64,000 nt of DNA from Phenylobacterium soli (GTDB lineage Bacteria; Pseudomonadota; Alphaproteobacteria; Caulobacterales; Caulobacteraceae), in NCBI RefSeq assembly GCF_003254475.1, contig NZ_QFYQ01000001.1, forward strand, positions 496,001 through 560,000, given 5' to 3'. Position 1 is the first letter of the stretch, and each line of letters begins with the position of its first letter. Under the pieces are notes generated by a model. That model had not been told where the DNA came from, searched no databases, and saw only the letters and a program-made list of their open reading frames with translations. The translations under genes and the position numbers were made by a program. Positions 8,051 through 18,361 of this stretch are shown here, one piece after another.

Positions 8051-9769
8051 ATGAGCCTGACCGGCATTTCCGCCAACCGGCTTGAGCTTCTGCAGATCGC
8101 CGAGGCCGTGGCCCGCGAGAAGGCGATCGACAAGGAGATCGTCATCGAGGCGATCGAGGACGCCATCCAGAAGGGCGCCCGCGCCCGCTATGGCGCCGAG
8201 CACGACATCCGCGTGCACATCGATCCCAAGACCGGCGAGACCACCATCAAGCGCGTGGTCACGGTGGTGGACGACGAGGCCACCTTCGGCGGCGGGTTCG
8301 ACGAGGAAGGCAACGAGCTGCCCTTCGAGGAGCCGGCGGGCATCATCCGCCTGGCCGACGCCAAGCGCACCGACAAGGACGCCTTCGTGGGCAAGACCTA
8401 CGAGGAGACCCTGCCGCCCTTCGAGTTCGGCCGGGTGCAGACCCAGATGGCCCGCCAGGTGGTGATGGGCAAGGTCCGCGAGGCTGAGCGCGAGCGCCAG
8501 CACGAGGAGTTCAAGGACCGCGTCGGCGAGATCGTGAACGGCGTCGTCAAGCGCGTCGAATACGGCAACGTCATCGTCGACCTGGGCCGCGGCGAGGGCA
8601 TCATGCGCCGCGACCAGTCGATCCCGCGCGAGAACTTCAACATCGGCGACCGGATCCGCTGCTACATCTACGACGTCCGCCGCGAGACCAAGGGCCCGCA
8701 GATCCTGCTCAGCCGCGCCCACGGCGGCTTCATGGCCAAGCTGTTCGCGCAGGAAGTGCCGGAGGTCTACGACGGGGTCATCGAGATCCGCGCCGTGGCC
8801 CGCGACCCGGGCAGCCGCGCCAAGATGGCGGTGGTCTCCAACGACAGCTCGATCGATCCCGTGGGCGCCTGCGTCGGCATGCGCGGTTCGCGCGTGCAGG
8901 CGGTCGTGGCCGAGCTGCAGGGCGAGAAGATCGACATCATCCAGTGGTCGCCGGACGATCCCACCTTCATCGTCAACGCCCTGGCGCCGGCGGAAGTCTC
9001 CAAGGTCGTCATGGACGAGGAAGACAACCGCGTCGAAGTGGTCGTGCCGGACGAGCAGCTGTCGCTGGCCATCGGCCGCCGCGGCCAGAACGTCCGTCTG
9101 GCGAGCCAGCTGACCGGCTGGCAGATCGACATCATCACCGAGAGCCAGGAGAGCGAGCGCCGCCAGCGCGAGTTCACCGAGCGCACGGCCCTGTTCCAGG
9201 AAGCCCTGGACGTGGACGAGGTGATCGCCCAGCTGCTGGTCACCGAAGGCTTCGCCTCGGTCGAGGACGTCGCCTACGTCGAGCCCTCGGAGATCGCGGC
9301 CATCGAAGGCTTCGACGAGGACACCGCCGAGGAGATCCAGGCCCGCGCCCGCGACTACCTGGAGAAGGAAGCCGCCGAGTACGACGCCAAGCGCCGCGAG
9401 CTGGGCGTCGAGGACGGCCTTCTGGAGATCGAGGGCGTCACCCTGCCGATGGCCGTGGCCCTCGGCGAAGGCGACGTGAAGACCGTGGAGGACCTCGCCG
9501 GCCTGGTGCCGGACGACCTGCGCGGCTGGTACGAGAGCAAGAACGGCGAGCGCGTCCGCGAGCCGGGCATCCTCGAGAGCTTCGGCCTGGATCCGGCCGA
9601 CGCCGAGCTGCTGATCATGCGCGCCCGCGTGGCCATGGGCTGGGTCGAGGCGCCGCCGGAGCCCGAGCCCGAGGAAGACCTCGGTGAGGAACTCGGCGAC
9701 GAGGCCGCCATCGAGGACACCGAGGCCTATGCCGAGGCCGAGATGGAAGGCGAGGCGCGCGACGCCTGA
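8051..9769 (+). CDS. nusA: Transcription termination/antitermination factor NusA
   Basis: RNA polymerase-binding elongation factor. The 572 residues run as: N-terminal RNAP-binding domain (1-130), S1 domain (about 135-200, [19 protein letters not shown]), two KH domains (about 210-350, including [18 protein letters not shown] and [18 protein letters not shown]), and C-terminal helix-hairpin-helix repeats (about 370-530). The tail is strongly acidic ([17 protein letters not shown]). NusA is a possible regulator of its own operon through the leader hairpin upstream of rimP. Confidence 0.96.
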   Translation: MSLTGISANRLELLQIAEAVAREKAIDKEIVIEAIEDAIQKGARARYGAEHDIRVHIDPKTGETTIKRVVTVVDDEATFGGGFDEEGNELPFEEPAGIIRLADAKRTDKDAFVGKTYEETLPPFEFGRVQTQMARQVVMGKVREAERERQHEEFKDRVGEIVNGVVKRVEYGNVIVDLGRGEGIMRRDQSIPRENFNIGDRIRCYIYDVRRETKGPQILLSRAHGGFMAKLFAQEVPEVYDGVIEIRAVARDPGSRAKMAVVSNDSSIDPVGACVGMRGSRVQAVVAELQGEKIDIIQWSPDDPTFIVNALAPAEVSKVVMDEEDNRVEVVVPDEQLSLAIGRRGQNVRLASQLTGWQIDIITESQESERRQREFTERTALFQEALDVDEVIAQLLVTEGFASVEDVAYVEPSEIAAIEGFDEDTAEEIQARARDYLEKEAAEYDAKRRELGVEDGLLEIEGVTLPMAVALGEGDVKTVEDLAGLVPDDLRGWYESKNGERVREPGILESFGLDPADAELLIMRARVAMGWVEAPPEPEPEEDLGEELGDEAAIEDTEAYAEAEMEGEARDA

Positions 9770-9820
9770 CGCGTGCGGCCTGGCCCGAAAGGCCCGGTCG
9801 TGAGTTGAGACCTGTGAAGG

Positions 9821-9856
9821 CACGAAGGCGGGGCCGTCCCCCGGCTTCGTGTCTTT
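9821..9856 (+). terminator. Hairpin with short T-run between nusA and ylxR
   Basis: CACGAAG (9821-9827) pairs with CTTCGTG (9845-9851), and GGGG (9830-9833) with CCCC (9838-9841); TCTTT follows. It resembles an intrinsic terminator or mRNA processing hairpin inside the operon. It also argues against translation of the longer in-frame version of the next gene. Confidence 0.5.
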
Positions 9857-9882
9857 CGCATTTTGCGGGGTTCGAAGCCGAA

Positions 9883-10509
9883 GTGGCCGCCGAGACGAAA
9901 GCTGCAGCAGACCGCGAACGGCGCGACATCGTCTCCGGCGAGGTGATGGAGGAGGAGGCGCTGATCCGCTTCGTCGCCGGGCCCGACGGTTTGGTCACGC
10001 CGGATCTCGCCCGCAAGCTGCCGGGCCGGGGACTGTGGGTCGCGGCCGACCGCGCCTCGGTGGAAGCCGCGGCGAAGAAGAACCTCTTCTCCCGCGCCGC
10101 CAAGGCCAAGCTGGCCCCGCCGGGCGACCTCGCGACACAGGTCGAAATCCTGCTGAAACGCCGTCTTTTGGCCGGCTTGGGCCTTGCACGGAAGGCGGGC
10201 GAGCTTACCTCAGGATTCGAAAAGGTTTCCCAGGCCATCACCTCCCAGAAAACCGCGTGGCTGATCGAGGCGTCGGACGGCGCCCACGACGGCCGCCGCA
10301 AGCTCTGGGCCATGGCCCGCAAGCAGCCCAGGGTCCCGGGCCTGATCGGCGTCTTCACGGCGGCGGAATTGGGTTTGGCCTTGGGACTGGAGAATGTGAT
10401 ACACACCGCCTTCCTTGCGGGGCGAGCCGCCGAACGCTGGGCGCAGGACGTCCATCGGTTGTCGGGCTTCTGCCCGCTCCTTCCTGAGAGTTGGCGCGAG
10501 GAGCCTTGA
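9883..10509 (+). CDS. YlxR/L7Ae-type RNA-binding protein
   Basis: Two-part protein: an N-terminal YlxR (DUF448) domain (RRDIVSGEVMEEEALIRFVAGPDG) and a C-terminal L7Ae-like part (LLKRRLLAGLGLARKAGELTSGFEKV), the fusion commonly found between nusA and infB in alphaproteobacteria. The usual Cys of the YlxR start (R-x-C-I-V-S/T-G) is Asp here. The start is uncertain: GTG at 9883 gives 208 residues and fits the family; TTG 9805 or GTG 9814 would read through the intergenic hairpin. Probably acts with ribosomes or RNA polymerase, but the exact role is unknown. Confidence 0.85.
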   Translation: MAAETKAAADRERRDIVSGEVMEEEALIRFVAGPDGLVTPDLARKLPGRGLWVAADRASVEAAAKKNLFSRAAKAKLAPPGDLATQVEILLKRRLLAGLGLARKAGELTSGFEKVSQAITSQKTAWLIEASDGAHDGRRKLWAMARKQPRVPGLIGVFTAAELGLALGLENVIHTAFLAGRAAERWAQDVHRLSGFCPLLPESWREEP

Positions 10510-10602
10510 ATGGCGAACCGGGACCAAAGTCCCGGACGCCGGCATTGGAATTTCGATCTGTTGGCCGGGACCGCCCGGTCGGTGAGTAAAGCGAGCGAAT
10601 GA
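10510..10602 (+). CDS. Putative 30-residue small ORF coupled to infB
   Basis: ATG at 10510 directly follows the ylxR TGA and has a strong GAGGAG Shine-Dalgarno at 10498-10503. The 30-codon frame begins [15 protein letters not shown] and ends in a TGA that overlaps the infB start as ATGA (10599-10602). infB itself has only a weak ribosome site. A perfect hairpin CCGGGAC-CAAA-GTCCCGG (10518-10535) lies inside the ORF. It may be a leader or coupling ORF; the peptide resembles nothing I recognise. Confidence 0.5.
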   Translation: MANRDQSPGRRHWNFDLLAGTARSVSKASE

Positions 10603-13600
10603 GCGACGACAACAACAATGGCCGCGGTCCCACCCCGGGTGGACGTCCGCCTCTGACCCTCAAGCCCCGTGGGGCGGGATCGGTCAGCGCCGGCACGGTG
10701 AGGCAGAGCTTCAGCCACGGCCGTTCGAAGACGGTGGTCGTCGAGACCAAACGTCCGCGCACGCACACCCAGCCGGCCGGCAACCTCGCCGCGCCGTCCT
10801 CGGCCGAGCGCCGCGTGCAGGAGACCCGCCCGGGTCCGGCCCCGACGCAGCAGGCGCCGCGCGGACCGCAGCCGAACGACGGCCTCTCGGCTGAAGAGCG
10901 CGCCGCCCGCCAGCGCGCCATCGAGCTCGCGCGCCAGCAGCAGGAGCGCCAGGCCGCCGACCGCCGGGCCGCCGAAGAGCGCGCCCGCGCCGAGGCGGAA
11001 GCCCGCGCGGCCGCCGCCCGCGCCGCCGCTCAGCAGGCCGCCGCCGCCCAGCAGCCGGCCGCCGAGGCTCCGGCCGCCGCACCTGCGCCGCAAGCAGCGC
11101 CGCCCGCGGCGCCGCCGCCGGTCGAAGCGCCGGCCGCCCGCGCTCCGGAAGCGCCGCGCGCCGAGGCTCCGCGGCCCGAAGCTCCGCGTGCGGAGGCTCC
11201 CCGCAGCGAGGCCCCCCGTAGCGAGGCGCCTCGCCCCGCCGCGTCCTCATCGGGCCAGACCCGCACCTACCAGCCCTCGCCCGACCGTCGGGACGACCGG
11301 GCCTCCACGACGACCTATCGGCCTGAGCGGCCGTCGGCCCGCTTCGAAGGCGCGACCTTCAACCAGCGCGCCCCGCGGCGCGACGACGACCGCGGCCCGC
11401 GGCCGCCGCGCGACGATCGCGGCCCGCGTCCGGGCGGCGACCGTCCGCAGCGCGCCGAAGGCGGCCCGCGTCCCGAAGGCACCGTCCGCTATTCGGCCCT
11501 GGCCCCGCGGCCGGCCGGCCCGCGCGGCGACGGCCGTCCGGGCGGTCCGCGTCCGCCGCGCATCGGCGCCGCCTCTCCGCCCGCCACCCCCGAGATCCAG
11601 CGCGCCGCCCGCCAGGCGCCGCGCCCCGGCTCGGCCAACCTCGACCGCCGTCCCGACGACACCGAGGACGATCGCCGCAAGGCCGCGCCGAGCAAGGCGA
11701 TCAGCCGCGTCCGCGGCGCCCCTCAGCGCCGCGAAGGCCGCCTGACCATCCAGGCGGTGGCCGGCGGCGACGAGGGCAGCGCCGAGCGGATGCGCTCCCT
11801 GGCCTCCGTGCGCCGCGCCCGCGAACGCGAGCGTGAGAAGCGCAAGGGCGGCGTCCAGGAACAGGCGCGCGTGGCCCGCGAAGTGGTCATCCCGGACGTC
11901 ATCACGGTGGCCGAGCTGGCCAACCGGATGGCCGTGCGCGGCGTCGAGATCATCAAGTTCCTGATGCGTCAGGGCGTGATGCTGAAGATCAACGACGTGA
12001 TCGACAACGACACCGCCGAGCTGGTGGCCACCGAGTTCGGCCACACCGTGAAGCGCGTGTCCGAGGCCGACGTCGAAGAAGGCTTCATCGGCGCCGAGGA
12101 CGTGGACGAGGCCATGGAGCCACGCCCGCCGGTCGTCACCGTCATGGGCCACGTCGACCACGGCAAGACCAGCCTGCTCGACGCCCTGCGCTCCACCGAC
12201 GTGGTGTCGGGCGAGCACGGCGGCATCACCCAGCACATCGGCGCCTATCAGGTGCGTCTGGAAGGCGGCCAGCGGGTCACCTTCCTCGACACCCCTGGCC
12301 ACGCAGCCTTCTCGGCCATGCGGATGCGCGGCGCCAACGCCACCGACATCGTCATCCTGGTGGTGGCGGCGGACGACGGCGTCATGCCGCAGACCATCGA
12401 GGCGATCCAGCACGCCCGGGCGGCCGGCGCGCCGATCATCGTGGCGATCAACAAGATCGATAAGCCGGACGCCGACCCGACCCGCGTGATCAACGAGCTG
12501 CTGCAGCACGAGATCGTGGTCGAGAGCCTGGGCGGCGACACCCAGGCGGTCGAGGTCTCCGCGACCCAGAAGATGGGCCTCGACGACCTGGTGGAGGCCA
12601 TCCTCCTGCAGGCCGAGGTGCTCGACCTGAAGGCCAACCCGAACCGCACCTCCGACGGCATCGTCATCGAGTCCCAGCTCGACCGCGGCCGCGGCGCGGT
12701 GGCCACCGTTCTGGTCAAGCGCGGCACCCTGAAGCGCGGCGACATCGTCGTCGCCGGCGCTAACTGGGGCCGTGTCCGCGCCCTGCTGAACGAGCGCAAC
12801 GAACAGCTCGACGAAGCCGGTCCCTCGACCCCGGTCGAGATCCTCGGCCTCGACGGCACCCCCGATCCCGGCGAGCCCTTCGCGGTCGTCGAGAACGAGG
12901 CCCGCGCCCGCGAGATCACCGAGTACCGCCAGCGTCAGAAGCGCGAGAAGACCGGCGCGCCTGCGCTGGGCGCCTCGCTGGCCGACATGATGGCCAAGCT
13001 CGCCGACAAGAAGGTCTCCGAGCTGCCGGTGCTCATCAAGGCGGACGTCCAGGGTTCGGCCGAAGCCATCGTCGGCTCGCTCGACAAGCTGGCCACCGAC
13101 GAGGTCCGCGCCCGCGTGATCCTCTCCGGCGCCGGCGCGATCAACGAGAGCGACGTGCTGCTGGCCAAGGGCGCCGGCGCGCCGATCCTCGGCTTCAACG
13201 TCCGCGCCTCCAAGCAGGCGCGCGACCTGGCCGAGCGCGAAGGCGTCGAGATCCGCTACTACGCGATCATCTACGACCTGATCGACGACATCAAAGGCGT
13301 GCTCTCGGGCATGCTGGCGCCGATCCAGCGCGAAACCTTCCTCGGCAACGCCGAAGTCCTGCAGGTCTTCGACATCACCAAGGTGGGCAAGGTCGCGGGC
13401 TGCCGCGTCACCGAGGGCGTGGTCCGCAAGGGCGCGCGGGTGCGTATCGTCCGCCAGGACGTGGTCGTGCTCGAACTGGGCGTCCTGCAGACGCTCAAGC
13501 GCTTCAAGGACGAGGTCAACGAGGTCCAGTCGGGCCAGGAATGCGGCATGGCGTTCCAGGGCTTCCAGGACATCAAGGCCGGCGACGTCATCGAGTGCTT

Positions 13601-13631
13601 CAACCTCGAGGAAGTGAAGCGGTCGCTGTAA
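10599..13631 (+). CDS. infB: Translation initiation factor IF-2
   Basis: GTPase that places initiator tRNA on the 30S subunit. The 1010 residues contain a long Ala/Pro/Arg/Glu-rich N-terminal region (about 70-390) including tandem EAPR-type repeats around 183-208, an IF2_N segment ([26 protein letters not shown]), the G domain with G1 GHVDHGKT at about 518-525, G3 DTPGH and G4 NKID, and C-terminal domains II-IV. The start at 10599 overlaps the stop of the 30-codon ORF. A strong terminator follows, ending the operon. Confidence 0.96.
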   Translation: MSDDNNNGRGPTPGGRPPLTLKPRGAGSVSAGTVRQSFSHGRSKTVVVETKRPRTHTQPAGNLAAPSSAERRVQETRPGPAPTQQAPRGPQPNDGLSAEERAARQRAIELARQQQERQAADRRAAEERARAEAEARAAAARAAAQQAAAAQQPAAEAPAAAPAPQAAPPAAPPPVEAPAARAPEAPRAEAPRPEAPRAEAPRSEAPRSEAPRPAASSSGQTRTYQPSPDRRDDRASTTTYRPERPSARFEGATFNQRAPRRDDDRGPRPPRDDRGPRPGGDRPQRAEGGPRPEGTVRYSALAPRPAGPRGDGRPGGPRPPRIGAASPPATPEIQRAARQAPRPGSANLDRRPDDTEDDRRKAAPSKAISRVRGAPQRREGRLTIQAVAGGDEGSAERMRSLASVRRAREREREKRKGGVQEQARVAREVVIPDVITVAELANRMAVRGVEIIKFLMRQGVMLKINDVIDNDTAELVATEFGHTVKRVSEADVEEGFIGAEDVDEAMEPRPPVVTVMGHVDHGKTSLLDALRSTDVVSGEHGGITQHIGAYQVRLEGGQRVTFLDTPGHAAFSAMRMRGANATDIVILVVAADDGVMPQTIEAIQHARAAGAPIIVAINKIDKPDADPTRVINELLQHEIVVESLGGDTQAVEVSATQKMGLDDLVEAILLQAEVLDLKANPNRTSDGIVIESQLDRGRGAVATVLVKRGTLKRGDIVVAGANWGRVRALLNERNEQLDEAGPSTPVEILGLDGTPDPGEPFAVVENEARAREITEYRQRQKREKTGAPALGASLADMMAKLADKKVSELPVLIKADVQGSAEAIVGSLDKLATDEVRARVILSGAGAINESDVLLAKGAGAPILGFNVRASKQARDLAEREGVEIRYYAIIYDLIDDIKGVLSGMLAPIQRETFLGNAEVLQVFDITKVGKVAGCRVTEGVVRKGARVRIVRQDVVVLELGVLQTLKRFKDEVNEVQSGQECGMAFQGFQDIKAGDVIECFNLEEVKRSL

Positions 13632-13659
13632 GCGCCCCGTCCAGAACTGCACTTGGCAA

Positions 13660-13688
13660 AGCCCCGGAGCGAGCCTCCGGGGCTTTTT
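13660..13688 (+). terminator. Intrinsic terminator after infB
   Basis: AGCCCCGGA (13660-13668) and TCCGGGGCT (13676-13684) form a perfect 9-base stem with a 7-base loop, followed by TTTTT (13684-13688). It separates the rimP-infB operon from the genes that follow. Confidence 0.9.
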
Positions 13689-13762
13689 CGTTGGCGATGA
13701 CAGGTGGCCGAACCCGTGCTTACCTTGCGGAAGGGTTGTGAGGTTCATGGGGGGACCAAGAG

Positions 13763-14503
13763 ATGACCGACATCGCCAGCGCCAGCCATGGCAAGCTCGA
13801 CCTGGGCCGGGTGGTGCGCGACACCCTGGCCGTAACGGGCAAGCGGCCGGGCTTCGTCCTCGGGCTCTCGGCCCTGCTCGCCGGCGTTCCGAGCTTCCTG
13901 GGGGGACTGCTCACCGGCCGCCACCTGCACTCGCCGAGCGACATCTTCTTCTCGGGCTTCGGTCTCCTGCACATGGTGGTGATGCTGTTCGCCACCTCGT
14001 TCCTGGCGGCGAGCCTCTACAGCCTGTCTCTCAGCGAGCTGGAAGGCGAGACGCCGACGCCACAGGAGGTCTTTCGCCGGGGCGGCCAGATGTTCCTGCC
14101 GCTGCTCGGCCTCAACATTCTGTTCTTCCTCGGCGTCCTGGCCGGCATGATCCTGCTGGTGGTTCCCGGGGTGATCCTGGCGCTCATGTGGTGCGTCTCG
14201 GGTCCGGCGCTGATGGCCGAGCAGGCCGGCATCACCGAGAGCTTCCGCCGCAGCACCGACCTGACGCGCGGCCACCGCTGGATGCTGTTCGCCGTCTTCC
14301 TGCTGTTCTTCATCGCCCAGGCCTTCGTCCAGTCGGTGCTGGGCGCGGTGGGGCTCGCGGCGAGCTTCGGCTCGCTCGACATCTTCTCGGTCCCGCGTGT
14401 GTTCGGCTCGGCCCTGATCGCCACCGCCACCACGGCCCTCGCCTACCCCGGCGTGACGGCGATCTATCTGCAGCTGAAGGAGCTGAACGCTGCGGCGCCG
14501 TAG
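13763..14503 (+). CDS. Integral membrane protein, YciC/GPDPase-membrane-domain type
   Basis: A 246-residue protein with about six hydrophobic segments (for example LGLNILFFLGVLAGMILLVV and AVFLLFFIAQAFVQSVLG). The stretch VVPGVILALMWCVSGPALMAEQAGITESFRRSTDLTRGHRW is the pattern seen in YciC-like and glycerophosphodiester-phosphodiesterase membrane domains (P-G-I at a helix end, then S-x-x-L-T-x-G). No enzyme domain is attached and the function is unknown. It has its own start region after the infB terminator and is followed 33 bases later by the lipocalin gene. Confidence 0.75.
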   Translation: MTDIASASHGKLDLGRVVRDTLAVTGKRPGFVLGLSALLAGVPSFLGGLLTGRHLHSPSDIFFSGFGLLHMVVMLFATSFLAASLYSLSLSELEGETPTPQEVFRRGGQMFLPLLGLNILFFLGVLAGMILLVVPGVILALMWCVSGPALMAEQAGITESFRRSTDLTRGHRWMLFAVFLLFFIAQAFVQSVLGAVGLAASFGSLDIFSVPRVFGSALIATATTALAYPGVTAIYLQLKELNAAAP

Positions 14504-14536
14504 CGCCGCCGCAAACAGCGCCTATCTGAGACTGCG

Positions 14537-15091
14537 ATGGTCGCCTTCGCCCACCTTCGCCGCCTCGCCCCGCTCCTAATCGCTGGAGCCCTGAGCGGCT
14601 GCATCGCCGGCCCTTCCGGCAACGCCCATGTGCCGCAGCCGGCGAAGGCGGTCGAGCTGCCGCGCTATCTCGGCCTCTGGCACGAGTTCGCCCGCTACGA
14701 CATGGCCTTCGAAAAGGGCTGCGAGGGCGTGACGGCGCGCTATGCCCTGCGGCCCGACGGCAAGATCGACGTCACCAACACCTGCCATGCAGGCGCGCCG
14801 GACGGCCCGGTGAAGGTGGCCAAAGGCAAGGCGACGCCCGTCGCCGGCAGCAACGGGGCCAAGCTGAAGGTCAGCTTCTTCGGCCCGGCCCTGTTCGCCA
14901 ACTACTGGGTGCTGGACCGCGCCGACGACTACAGCTGGGCGATCGTCGGCGAGGGCTCCGGCCGCTTCCTCTGGATTCTCACCCGCGAGGCTCAGCCCAG
15001 CCCCGCGCGGCGGGAGGAACTCGTTCAGCGCGTCCGCGCCCTGGGCTATGACACCGCAATGCTTCGCTTCACACGACAGGCGCCGCCATGA
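14537..15091 (+). CDS. Bacterial lipocalin (Blc-like) lipoprotein
   Basis: A 184-residue lipoprotein. The signal peptide ends in the lipobox LSGC (Cys22). The mature part opens with the lipocalin motif LPRYLGLWHEFARYDMAFEKGC, in the G-x-W position, and continues as a beta-barrel ending IVGEGSGRFLWILTRE. Bacterial lipocalins are outer-membrane-anchored carriers of fatty acids or lysophospholipids. The stop overlaps the start of the next gene (ATGA), so the two lipoproteins are co-translated. Confidence 0.85.
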   Translation: MVAFAHLRRLAPLLIAGALSGCIAGPSGNAHVPQPAKAVELPRYLGLWHEFARYDMAFEKGCEGVTARYALRPDGKIDVTNTCHAGAPDGPVKVAKGKATPVAGSNGAKLKVSFFGPALFANYWVLDRADDYSWAIVGEGSGRFLWILTREAQPSPARREELVQRVRALGYDTAMLRFTRQAPP

Positions 15092-15618
15092 TCTCCCTGC
15101 GCAAGACCCTCGCGCCCAAGATCTTCGCGCCCAAGATCTTCGCCATCGCGGCCCTCGCCGGCCTCGTGGCGTCCTGCGCCACGGCCCACCGGCTGGATGC
15201 GGCCAACGACGTCCACGCCCTCCTGGTGTCGATCCGCGACAACGACGTCGCCGCCTTTGACGCCCACGTCGACCGCCCGGCCCTGAAGCGCGAGATCCAG
15301 GCCAAGATCGAGGAGAAGGCCGCCAAGCGCTACGGCGCGCTCGCGGCGCTGGCGCCGGGCCTGGCGGAATTCGCCGGCGACACTCTCGTGCAGCCCAGCG
15401 TCTTCAAGCTGGTGGCCCAGCAGTACGGCTATTCGGAACAGACGAAGATCCCCGGCGCCGTGGCCATCGCCGGCGCCCTGAAGCCCCTGCCCGACGGCCG
15501 GGTCTGCGCGGTGAAGAAGAAGGACGGCCCCTGCACGCTGATCTTCACCAAGGAGGACGGCGTCTGGAAGCTCACCGGCTTCGAGGGCGATATGAAGGAC
15601 CTCAAGCTGAAGCTGTAA
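15088..15618 (+). CDS. DUF2939-type lipoprotein
   Basis: A 176-residue protein with a signal peptide and lipobox LVASC (Cys30). The body (DVHALLVSIRDNDVAAFDAHVDRPALKREIQAKI) and the end (VWKLTGFEGDMKDLKLKL) match the layout of DUF2939 proteins, of unknown function. A 15-base tandem duplication at 15112-15141 gives APKIFAPKIFA in the signal peptide. The start overlaps the lipocalin stop by four bases. The 56091-56600 gene looks like a distant paralogue. Confidence 0.7.
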   Translation: MISLRKTLAPKIFAPKIFAIAALAGLVASCATAHRLDAANDVHALLVSIRDNDVAAFDAHVDRPALKREIQAKIEEKAAKRYGALAALAPGLAEFAGDTLVQPSVFKLVAQQYGYSEQTKIPGAVAIAGALKPLPDGRVCAVKKKDGPCTLIFTKEDGVWKLTGFEGDMKDLKLKL

Positions 15619-15678
15619 GGCTTGCGTTGAAGCTCGCCGATCCGCCACCCTGGGGATCAGGGTGATGGGGGTGCGACG

Positions 15679-16464
15679 ATGGGCTACGAGGCCGCGCTGG
15701 CGGGCTACGCCAAGACCGAGTTCGACGACGGCCGTTGGACGCGGACCGTCTATCGCAAGGGCTCCGGCCCGGCGGTGATCATCATCCACGAGATGCCCGG
15801 CCTGCATCCGGGCGTGGTCCGCTTCGCCGACCGGGTCGCCGAGGCCGGCATGACCGTCTTCCTGCCGGTGCTGTTCGGAGTCCCCGGGCGGCCGGCGACG
15901 CACCCGGCCGGCGCCCTGACCATGCTCTCCGGCATGTGCGTGCGCTTCGAGTTCAACGCCTGGCGAACCGGCAAGTCCTCGCCCATCGTCGACTGGCTGC
16001 GAGCCCTGGCGCGCAAGGCCCACGCCGAGTGCGGCGGCAAGGGCGTCGGGGCCGTGGGCATGTGCTTCACCGGCGGCTTCGCCCTCGCCATGATGACCGA
16101 GCCGGCGATGGTCGCGCCGGTGCTCTCCCAGCCTTCGCTGCCCATGGGCAAGAGGAACGCCGCCGGGCTGGACGCCTTCCCGGCCGAGATCGCCTGCGCC
16201 AAGCAGCGCTTCGCCGAGGAGGACCTGTCCATGATCGGCCTGCGCTTCTACGGCGATCCCTTCGTCCCCGACGCGCGGTTCGAGACCCTCAAGCGCGAAT
16301 TCGGCGACCGCTTCGAGGCCATCGAGATCGACCCCGAGGACGCTGCGCCCGGACCGCTCAAACACCCGCACTCGGTGCTCACCCTGAACCTCGCCGAGAC
16401 CGGCCCGACCAAGGCCGCCGAACAGCGGGTGATCGCCTTCTTCAAGGAGCGGACGGGGGCGTGA
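15679..16464 (+). CDS. Dienelactone hydrolase family protein
   Basis: Alpha/beta hydrolase of 261 residues. The nucleophile elbow is VGMCFTGGFAL, with Cys in the dienelactone-hydrolase position; the early IIIHEMPGLH supplies the characteristic Glu, and YGDPFVPDARF and LKHPHSVL supply Asp and His. The natural substrate cannot be read from the sequence. ATG at 15679 follows a GGTGATGGGGG stretch. It is separate from the lipoprotein pair by 60 bases and lies upstream of rbfA. Confidence 0.8.
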   Translation: MGYEAALAGYAKTEFDDGRWTRTVYRKGSGPAVIIIHEMPGLHPGVVRFADRVAEAGMTVFLPVLFGVPGRPATHPAGALTMLSGMCVRFEFNAWRTGKSSPIVDWLRALARKAHAECGGKGVGAVGMCFTGGFALAMMTEPAMVAPVLSQPSLPMGKRNAAGLDAFPAEIACAKQRFAEEDLSMIGLRFYGDPFVPDARFETLKREFGDRFEAIEIDPEDAAPGPLKHPHSVLTLNLAETGPTKAAEQRVIAFFKERTGA

Positions 16465-16557
16465 GGCTGGACTTCGCGGACCCACGCGCCTAGAAGCCGC
16501 CGCTTCCCCTGAGGGCCGCGTCCGAACCGCGCCCCAGGCCTGAGAAGGTTTCGAACG

Positions 16558-16995
16558 ATGTCACGCCATCCGCACCAAGGCCGGGGCGCACCCTCCGGTC
16601 CCTCGCAGCGCCAGTTGCGCGCCGGCGAACTGGTCCGCCACGCCCTGGTCGAGATCCTCCGCGAGGAGGAGATCTCCGACACCGACCTCGCCGGCGTCTC
16701 GGTGACCGTCACCGAGGTGCGCATGAGCCCGGACCTGCGCCACGCCACCATCTTCGTGGAGCCGCTGGGCGGCGGCCACGCGCCGGAGGTCGTCGCGGGC
16801 CTCAACCGCCACGCCAAGTTCCTGCGCGGCCGGCTGGGCCGGATGATCGACATGAAGTTCACGCCGGACCTGAAGTTCCTGCACGACGAGAGCTTCAACG
16901 AGGCGGCCCGGATGAACCGGCTGTTCGACGATCCGCGGGTGCAGCAGGATCTGCGGCCGCAGGAGCCCTCGGACAGCTGGAAGGACGAGGACTGA
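16558..16995 (+). CDS. rbfA: Ribosome-binding factor A
   Basis: Cold-shock-associated 30S assembly factor with a KH-like fold. At 145 residues it contains [20 protein letters not shown] near the start and [24 protein letters not shown], the conserved core. Its TGA shares one base with the truB ATG (TGATG), so both are translated in tandem. The infB-rbfA link is usual, but here four unrelated genes separate them. Confidence 0.94.
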   Translation: MSRHPHQGRGAPSGPSQRQLRAGELVRHALVEILREEEISDTDLAGVSVTVTEVRMSPDLRHATIFVEPLGGGHAPEVVAGLNRHAKFLRGRLGRMIDMKFTPDLKFLHDESFNEAARMNRLFDDPRVQQDLRPQEPSDSWKDED

Positions 16996-17939
16996 TGGCC
17001 CGCCGCCGGAAGGGCGATGCGGTCTCGGGCTGGATCAACCTCGACAAACCTTACGACCTGACCTCGACGCACGCGGTCAGCCGCGTGCGGCGCATCTTCA
17101 ACGCCCAGAAGGGCGGCCACGCCGGCACCCTCGATCCGCTGGCCACCGGCATCCTGCCGATCGCCCTGGGCGAGGCGACCAAAACGGTCCCGTTCCTGAT
17201 GGACGCCGACAAGGCCTACCGCTTCACCATCGCCTGGGGCCGCACCACCGCGACCCTCGACCGCGAGGGCGCGACGCTGGCCGAGAGCGACGTGCGGCCG
17301 ACGTCGGACGCGGTGGCCGCCGTGCTGCCCGGCTTCGTCGGCGAGATCGAGCAGGTCCCGCCGGCCTACTCGGCTATCAAGGTGGACGGCGAGCGCGCCT
17401 ACGACCTCGCCCGGGCGGGCGAGACGGTGGAGCTCAAGGCGCGGCCGGTGCGGATCGACGATATCCGGGTGGTCGCCGCGCCGGACGCGGACCACGTGGT
17501 CCTGGAGGCCGAGTGCGGCAAGGGCACGTACGTCCGGGCGCTGGTCCGCGACATCGCGGACGCGCTCGGCGCCTGCGCTCACGTGAGCGAGCTGCGGCGC
17601 ACCCGGGTCGGGGCGTTCACGGAGGAAAATGCCGTTACGCTGGATAATCTGGAAGATTTAGGGCATAAGGCCCGCCAATCGGAGGCATTGCTTCCGGTCG
17701 AGACCGCGCTGGACGACATCCCGGCGCTGGCCGTGACCGATGAAGACGCCTTCCGGTTGAAGCAGGGACGGTCGATCGTTCTCGTTCCCCGACAGGTCGA
17801 AGCGGTGAAAGCCAGGCTCAAGCCGGGCTCGCGCACCGTTTCCGCCATGGCGGGCGGATCGATGGTCGCCCTCTGCGAGATGCGCGCGGGCCGGCTCGAA
17901 CCCTCGCGGGTCTTCCATCTTGAAAAGAGCGGAGACTGA
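16995..17939 (+). CDS. truB: tRNA pseudouridine-55 synthase
   Basis: Makes pseudouridine 55 in the T-loop of tRNAs. The 314-residue protein has the catalytic motif [12 protein letters not shown] with Asp47, and the conserved [19 protein letters not shown] and [16 protein letters not shown] stretches. The start overlaps the rbfA stop by one base. The gene ends four bases before rpsO, giving the conserved rbfA-truB-rpsO-pnp order. Confidence 0.95.
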   Translation: MARRRKGDAVSGWINLDKPYDLTSTHAVSRVRRIFNAQKGGHAGTLDPLATGILPIALGEATKTVPFLMDADKAYRFTIAWGRTTATLDREGATLAESDVRPTSDAVAAVLPGFVGEIEQVPPAYSAIKVDGERAYDLARAGETVELKARPVRIDDIRVVAAPDADHVVLEAECGKGTYVRALVRDIADALGACAHVSELRRTRVGAFTEENAVTLDNLEDLGHKARQSEALLPVETALDDIPALAVTDEDAFRLKQGRSIVLVPRQVEAVKARLKPGSRTVSAMAGGSMVALCEMRAGRLEPSRVFHLEKSGD

Positions 17940-17943
17940 ACCG

Positions 17944-18213
17944 ATGTCGATTACGGCCGACCGCAAGGCGGAACTGATCAAGACCCATGCCCGCGGCGAA
18001 GCGGACACGGGCAGCGCTGAAGTCCAGGTGGCGATCCTCTCCGAGCGCATCGCGAACCTGACCGAGCACTTCAAGACGCACAAGAAGGACAACCACTCGC
18101 GCCGGGGCCTGCTCAAGCTCGTCTCGCAGCGCCGTTCGCTGCTCGACCACCTGAAGAAGTCCGACGAGGGCCGCTATCAGTCGCTGATCGAGAAGCTGGG
18201 CCTGCGCCGCTAA
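17944..18213 (+). CDS. rpsO: 30S ribosomal protein S15
   Basis: An 89-residue protein that binds 16S rRNA early in 30S assembly. The family signature is clear in [21 protein letters not shown] and [22 protein letters not shown] at 17944 gives the standard start MSITADRK; an in-frame ATG at 17920 lies in truB. It is followed by a 259-base structured leader before pnp. Confidence 0.97.
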   Translation: MSITADRKAELIKTHARGEADTGSAEVQVAILSERIANLTEHFKTHKKDNHSRRGLLKLVSQRRSLLDHLKKSDEGRYQSLIEKLGLRR

Positions 18214-18361
18214 GGCCAAGCCCGATCACCCCGGCCCCGTCGGACCTCTTCACGGTGCGGCGGGCTGGGGCCAGTTCTCTAAGCCGCTCCTCCGTAACAG
18301 GCCGGGGGACCCGATGCGGCGCTTCCAGGGTTTCCCGTAACGGGACCCGTCCGTACGCCGA

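Noticed and set aside
11050..11260. Repeat array inside infB taken for a CRISPR-like or mobile repeat
   Set aside because: The EAPR-type repeats are in frame within the low-complexity linker of IF2 and continue the protein.
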